From CAZTZL01 sp964617625 (lineage in GTDB: Bacteria; Zhuqueibacterota; QNDG01; DSAB01), in the NCBI GenBank assembly GCA_964617625.1, contig CAZTZL010000043.1, positions 1 through 23,734 on the forward strand: 23,734 nt of DNA. Direction: 5' to 3'. Both the position numbers and the translations under genes were made by a program. Under the pieces are notes generated by a model that saw only the letters and a program-made list of their open reading frames with translations, searched no databases and was not told where the DNA came from. How positions within the stretch are numbered: position 1 is the stretch's first letter; the number at the start of each line of letters is the position of its first letter. Shown piece after piece: positions 20,940-23,734 of the stretch.

Positions 20940-22963
20940 TCAATCTTCACCATTTTCTTGACAGCCTGAAAATCACCAATACGAATTTTATAAAAATATA
21001 TGCCTGATGGTGTCTCTTGTATGTTTAAATTGATAGAATAATTGCCTGGCTGTTGATATGAATTGACAAGCACCTTAATAACCTGACCATTCAAATTATA
21101 AACGACCAGATTAACTTTACAGGCTTCTTTGACATCATATTCAATTTGTGTGGATGGATTGAATGGATTGGGATAATTTTGAAACAATGCAAAATTTATT
21201 GGTATATCATTTTTATTAAATTCAACTTCTGTTGTCGAAATAGTAAATATATCCCAGTGCAAGGTCGTATCGGATTGAGCCGGAGTAATCGTGAAAAATC
21301 GGTTTTCAATTTCTTCCTCTTTGATTGGTTCTGCATCGCTGGGATCACTCTGATTCATGACAACAAATTTGTATTCGACAGTGGTTCCTATATCAACATC
21401 ATTGGGAAGCCGCACACGTCCGGACCAGAAATGTTCACCGTTATAATCCCTTGATCCACCATTGGCATGCTGACTTTCTCGAGTTAAATAAAAAGTACGA
21501 TCCCAACTTAAATCTCCGATATCCATACCATTTGTTCCTCCTCGAACTCCCACAATCTGTGTTTCAGGATTGAAGTTTTCATATGTTTGAATATTGATCC
21601 GGAACCATACATCTATCGAATCCGTTTCTGTATAAGGCCTGAAGTATTGTTCAGCCGTAGCCAACTGACCATTCACAAATTGGAGAGGAAGGATCGTGTC
21701 CGTCCCTGCAAAAGTAGAAAGATCCAATCCGCGATCCATACCATACACATATACCGGAGGATTGATATCGGATTCCCAACCACGGTGTTCCCAATCTGCG
21801 CTGCTGTAGACGGTATCATGGGAAGCATTGTGATAAAATTTATAGCATACCTGTGATCCGGCGAAAAATGGAAAAGTGCCCTCCCAATAGTCTCCCTGAA
21901 TATGATCGAGAAACAGTGTCGATTGTCCATTCCACGTTAACACGACTCCTGGAGACAGCATGTCCGCACTGGCATCATCGACAGCTCTTCCTGCAGGCGT
22001 GACAATGGTGCCCCGAATTTGGATTGTGCTATTCGGACCGATGGTATCTGGAACAGTCGCGGCATTCACTTTGAAAATGACATTCACGTACTGTGCAGAG
22101 TAGACGTTAATATAATTGCTACGAGTTTCAGTATCTGTACCTACTGGCCCCGTGACAGTTAAACTAACCGTATACGTTCCTGTATTCTGATAGGTATGTG
22201 AAGGATTGATTGAGGTGCTCATTTCTCCGTCTCCAAAATCCCATGATCGGCTTGTAATATCACCGGTGGATTGATCAGTAAACTGAACCGTGAGCGGTGC
22301 CGTACCGGATATCGGAGATGCATGAAAATCAGCGAGAGGACCAATTCCGACAGTGACAGTAATAAAAATATTGTTTCTCGTATATCCGCCCACAACAGAA
22401 TGTGAACTGTTCATTAAAACAGTCACCAGTGAAACCTGATAAGTGCCATTTACCGCGCTGGTCTTTGCAGTGATATCAAAGAAAATATCATACACGATTG
22501 TCCCGCCCGAGATAGCGACCAAATATACATTGTCCACATGCAGTTCAAAATTATCAGCACCGGAACCAACCAATGCGACTGTCGCACTGCTGGCCATACT
22601 GCCGGCGCCGCTCCAAATGGAATAATCATTTGTCTGACCAGTTCCAATTGTCGTATAATATGGATCACTGCCGACAGGGATCTCAGTACGGGCCGTTATT
22701 TTTTGAAGGGATCTGTTATTAAAGGCGGTAAATTCCATTTCAGAATTATCAATATGGCTGATTATTTTATTGCTTGACTTTGATAACAATCGATCATCAT
22801 ATTTCTCATTAAGCAAAAAACTTTTTAATTCATCTATTTGTAAAGTGTCCATAGTCGCGTTTGTCACTTCTGTTTTTTGACCTGAAATAAGAATAGTGTT
22901 AAGACTAAAAAGTAGCACAACCATTAAAAATATGAAAATACTTTTTTGGTTAGTGTTTCGCAT
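20936..22963 (-). CDS. Secreted PKD-domain protein with type IX secretion C-terminal sorting domain
   Basis: 675 aa. A signal peptide with a hydrophobic core (about 8-28) is followed by a Ser/Gly/Thr-rich region of strands (95-205), then a PKD domain (210-290) with the hallmark SWDFGDGEMST and HTYQNTGTYTVSLTV. Two related beta-sandwich modules follow, 292-405 and about 455-570; each opens with V-x-F-[KR]-[VI]-N and has a Y-K-F strand, and they resemble carbohydrate-binding/E-set domains. Residues 591-675 are the Por/type IX sorting domain: FALFQNYPNPFNPSTQIEY ... SGIYFYKI ... KKMVKIE. AGGAGGGAG precedes the ATG closely. No catalytic domain is visible, so adhesion or polysaccharide binding on the cell surface is most likely. 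A normal gene, but in the AT-rich accessory part of the window. Confidence 0.92.
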   Translation of the reverse strand: MRNTNQKSIFIFLMVVLLFSLNTILISGQKTEVTNATMDTLQIDELKSFLLNEKYDDRLLSKSSNKIISHIDNSEMEFTAFNNRSLQKITARTEIPVGSDPYYTTIGTGQTNDYSIWSGAGSMASSATVALVGSGADNFELHVDNVYLVAISGGTIVYDIFFDITAKTSAVNGTYQVSLVTVLMNSSHSVVGGYTRNNIFITVTVGIGPLADFHASPISGTAPLTVQFTDQSTGDITSRSWDFGDGEMSTSINPSHTYQNTGTYTVSLTVTGPVGTDTETRSNYINVYSAQYVNVIFKVNAATVPDTIGPNSTIQIRGTIVTPAGRAVDDASADMLSPGVVLTWNGQSTLFLDHIQGDYWEGTFPFFAGSQVCYKFYHNASHDTVYSSADWEHRGWESDINPPVYVYGMDRGLDLSTFAGTDTILPLQFVNGQLATAEQYFRPYTETDSIDVWFRINIQTYENFNPETQIVGVRGGTNGMDIGDLSWDRTFYLTRESQHANGGSRDYNGEHFWSGRVRLPNDVDIGTTVEYKFVVMNQSDPSDAEPIKEEEIENRFFTITPAQSDTTLHWDIFTISTTEVEFNKNDIPINFALFQNYPNPFNPSTQIEYDVKEACKVNLVVYNLNGQVIKVLVNSYQQPGNYSINLNIQETPSGIYFYKIRIGDFQAVKKMVKIE

Positions 22964-23025
22964 GATTAATCTCCCTCCTGTAAATCCGTTATTATTTAAT
23001 AATGAAAAATATCTACGATAGTATT

Positions 23026-23084
23026 GTTTATATAAGCCATATTTTTGCGTAGTATCATTGATGTGAAAAAGGTTAATATAAGCC
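23026..23084. repeat. 13-bp direct repeats upstream of the PKD protein gene
   Basis: GTTTATATAAGCC (23026-23038) and GTTAATATAAGCC (23072-23084) differ at one base and are 46 bp apart start to start. They lie 60-120 bp upstream of the PKD protein gene start and may be regulator sites or part of its promoter. No clear -35/-10 pair was found. Confidence 0.4.
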
Positions 23085-23122
23085 CTTTACTTTTTTTCCC
23101 AAACATATTTCATTGAATTTTG

Positions 23123-23246
23123 GCATAACGCCTTTTTCAGCGGTCGCGAGCCAAGAGCTAACGTCCCGAATGTTTGTTTTAGAATTTCTCGTCCACGAGA
23201 AATTCATGGATCGCTTTAGCGATCCGACTGCAAAAAATTGTTATGC
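23123..23246 (-). other. attC-like integron recombination site
   Basis: Read on the minus strand, the 124-bp segment starts with GCATAAC (R'' type, RYYYAAC) at 23246 and ends with GTTATGC at 23123. The inner arms also pair: TTTTTT-G-CAG-T-CGG-A-TCGC against GCGA-CCG-CTG-AAAAA. The unpaired extra bases are all on the R'' side, as in attC stems. The centre holds two perfect hairpins (23182-23205 and 23208-23225). Length is close to that of Vibrio VCR attC sites. R' departs from GTTRRRY at one base (T for R). It begins eight bases after the stop of the SecD-head gene, the normal position in a gene cassette. No integrase is in the window. Confidence 0.5.
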
Positions 23247-23253
23247 AAATTTG

Positions 23254-23709
23254 TTAATACTCCTCAAGGTTTAATAGCGATAACATATATGGGAGTCTGC
23301 CCGCTTTAAAATTAACAGAGTATCGAAATGCTTCTTCCATTGAAAATGGACCTGTAATAGTAACAATGCCATTAACTATTGGAGTTTGTATTGTAGGATT
23401 CATTATTATCTTATTGTTTAATACAATAGGCATTTGACGACCAATATTTTGTCTGGTAATTTCTGCAAAGACTGAAGAACCTAATGAATCATACTCAACT
23501 ATTATATATGGTCTATTCGTTCGGCTATCAAATGCTACAGAAGATTTTATTATCTGTAAACTTGTTAGTGTCGGACTTATTCCTACTATGTAATTAAATT
23601 TATCATCATTTATTATTTTATATCGTTGAGGGTCATAATCATCTATATCCTCGCTATCGATTTTTCGTTTTGACTTAATTAAATAAAATTCAAGGATATC
23701 GTCACTCAT
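23254..23709 (-). CDS. Stand-alone SecD/SecDF P1-head-domain protein (possibly partial at the window edge)
   Basis: 151 aa from the ATG at 23709. The sequence follows the periplasmic P1 head of SecD: DILEFYLI (compare the LEFRLV of SecD), then RPYIIVEYDSLGSSVFAEIT, RQNIGRQMPIVLNNKIIMNP, TIQTPIVNGIVTITGPFSME and a final FKAGRLPYMLSLL. SecD continues from there into membrane helices; this protein stops, so it lacks any transport domain. The ATG has no ribosome site, and the frame stays open to the window edge (PLFLSQIL upstream), so the true start and perhaps a signal or lipoprotein leader lie outside. Base composition is about one third GC by eye, lower than the main operons. It is followed by the attC-like structure at 23123-23246, so it may be an integron cassette gene. 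Confidence 0.72.
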   Translation of the reverse strand: MSDDILEFYLIKSKRKIDSEDIDDYDPQRYKIINDDKFNYIVGISPTLTSLQIIKSSVAFDSRTNRPYIIVEYDSLGSSVFAEITRQNIGRQMPIVLNNKIIMNPTIQTPIVNGIVTITGPFSMEEAFRYSVNFKAGRLPYMLSLLNLEEY

Positions 23710-23734
23710 TAGGATCTGGGATAGAAATAAAGGA

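Noticed and set aside
1..23734. tRNA, rRNA or other structured RNA genes, and riboswitches
   Set aside because: No cloverleaf, rRNA segment or known riboswitch core was recognised on either strand by reading; a covariance search could still find small RNAs.

Overview
This window looks like a scaffold from an uncultured Gram-negative bacterium of the FCB (Fibrobacteres-Chlorobi-Bacteroidetes) type. Three runs of exactly 100 N mark scaffold joins. The lineage is inferred from three things: a secreted protein ending in the QNYPNPFNPST-type C-terminal sorting domain (type IX secretion; common in KSB1, Calditrichota, Ignavibacteria and Marinimicrobia), an elongation factor G of the mitochondrial-EFG1/spdEFG1 type, and an envelope full of outer-membrane export proteins. 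The regulatory genes have E. coli-like TTGACA/TATATT promoters rather than the Bacteroidota TAnnTTTG type, so a phylum outside Bacteroidota proper is more likely. The exact phylum cannot be settled from this window.

Layout. (1) 1-7408, plus strand: a complete tripartite RND efflux operon: TetR repressor, TolC-like channel, nitroreductase-like protein (probable CTG start), membrane-fusion protein, 1016-aa RND pump. A degenerate heptanucleotide repeat of about 150 bp separates the last two genes. (2) 7479-13979, minus strand: a second TetR-controlled envelope operon: TetR, LolA-like periplasmic protein (PF17131 type), outer-membrane beta-barrel, a membrane methyltransferase-like protein fused to a cysteine-rich domain, and an MMPL-type RND transporter. 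The two operons converge at 7409-7478. (3) 14039-15827, minus: a BlaI-type repressor and an M56/BlaR1-type membrane peptidase with a TonB C-terminal domain. (4) 15937-20086, minus: EF-G, a RecA/KaiC-like P-loop ATPase, an ECF sigma factor, a His-rich small membrane protein and a SAM methyltransferase. (5) 20087-23734: AT-richer accessory DNA. It holds palindromic repeats, an antitoxin whose toxin survives only as a C-terminal scrap beside a 128-bp inverted-repeat element, a large PKD-containing secreted protein, and a stand-alone SecD P1-head protein followed by a 124-bp attC-like (integron cassette) structure.

How it works together. Regions 1 and 2 are two parallel export systems, each led by its own autoregulated TetR. 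The first is a classical periplasm-spanning drug or solvent pump. The second has no TolC or membrane-fusion protein and instead pairs MMPL with a LolA-like carrier and a barrel, which suggests transport of a hydrophobic or lipid-like molecule across the envelope. TetR1, TetR2 and BlaI all have a TTGACA-17-TAT(A/T)(A/T)T promoter with a palindromic operator just downstream of the -10 box, which fits autorepression.

The three N gaps fall inside the BlaR1/TonB gene, between the sigma factor and the membrane protein, and inside the EF-G G-domain. In at least the last case the true missing length is clearly greater than 100 bp.
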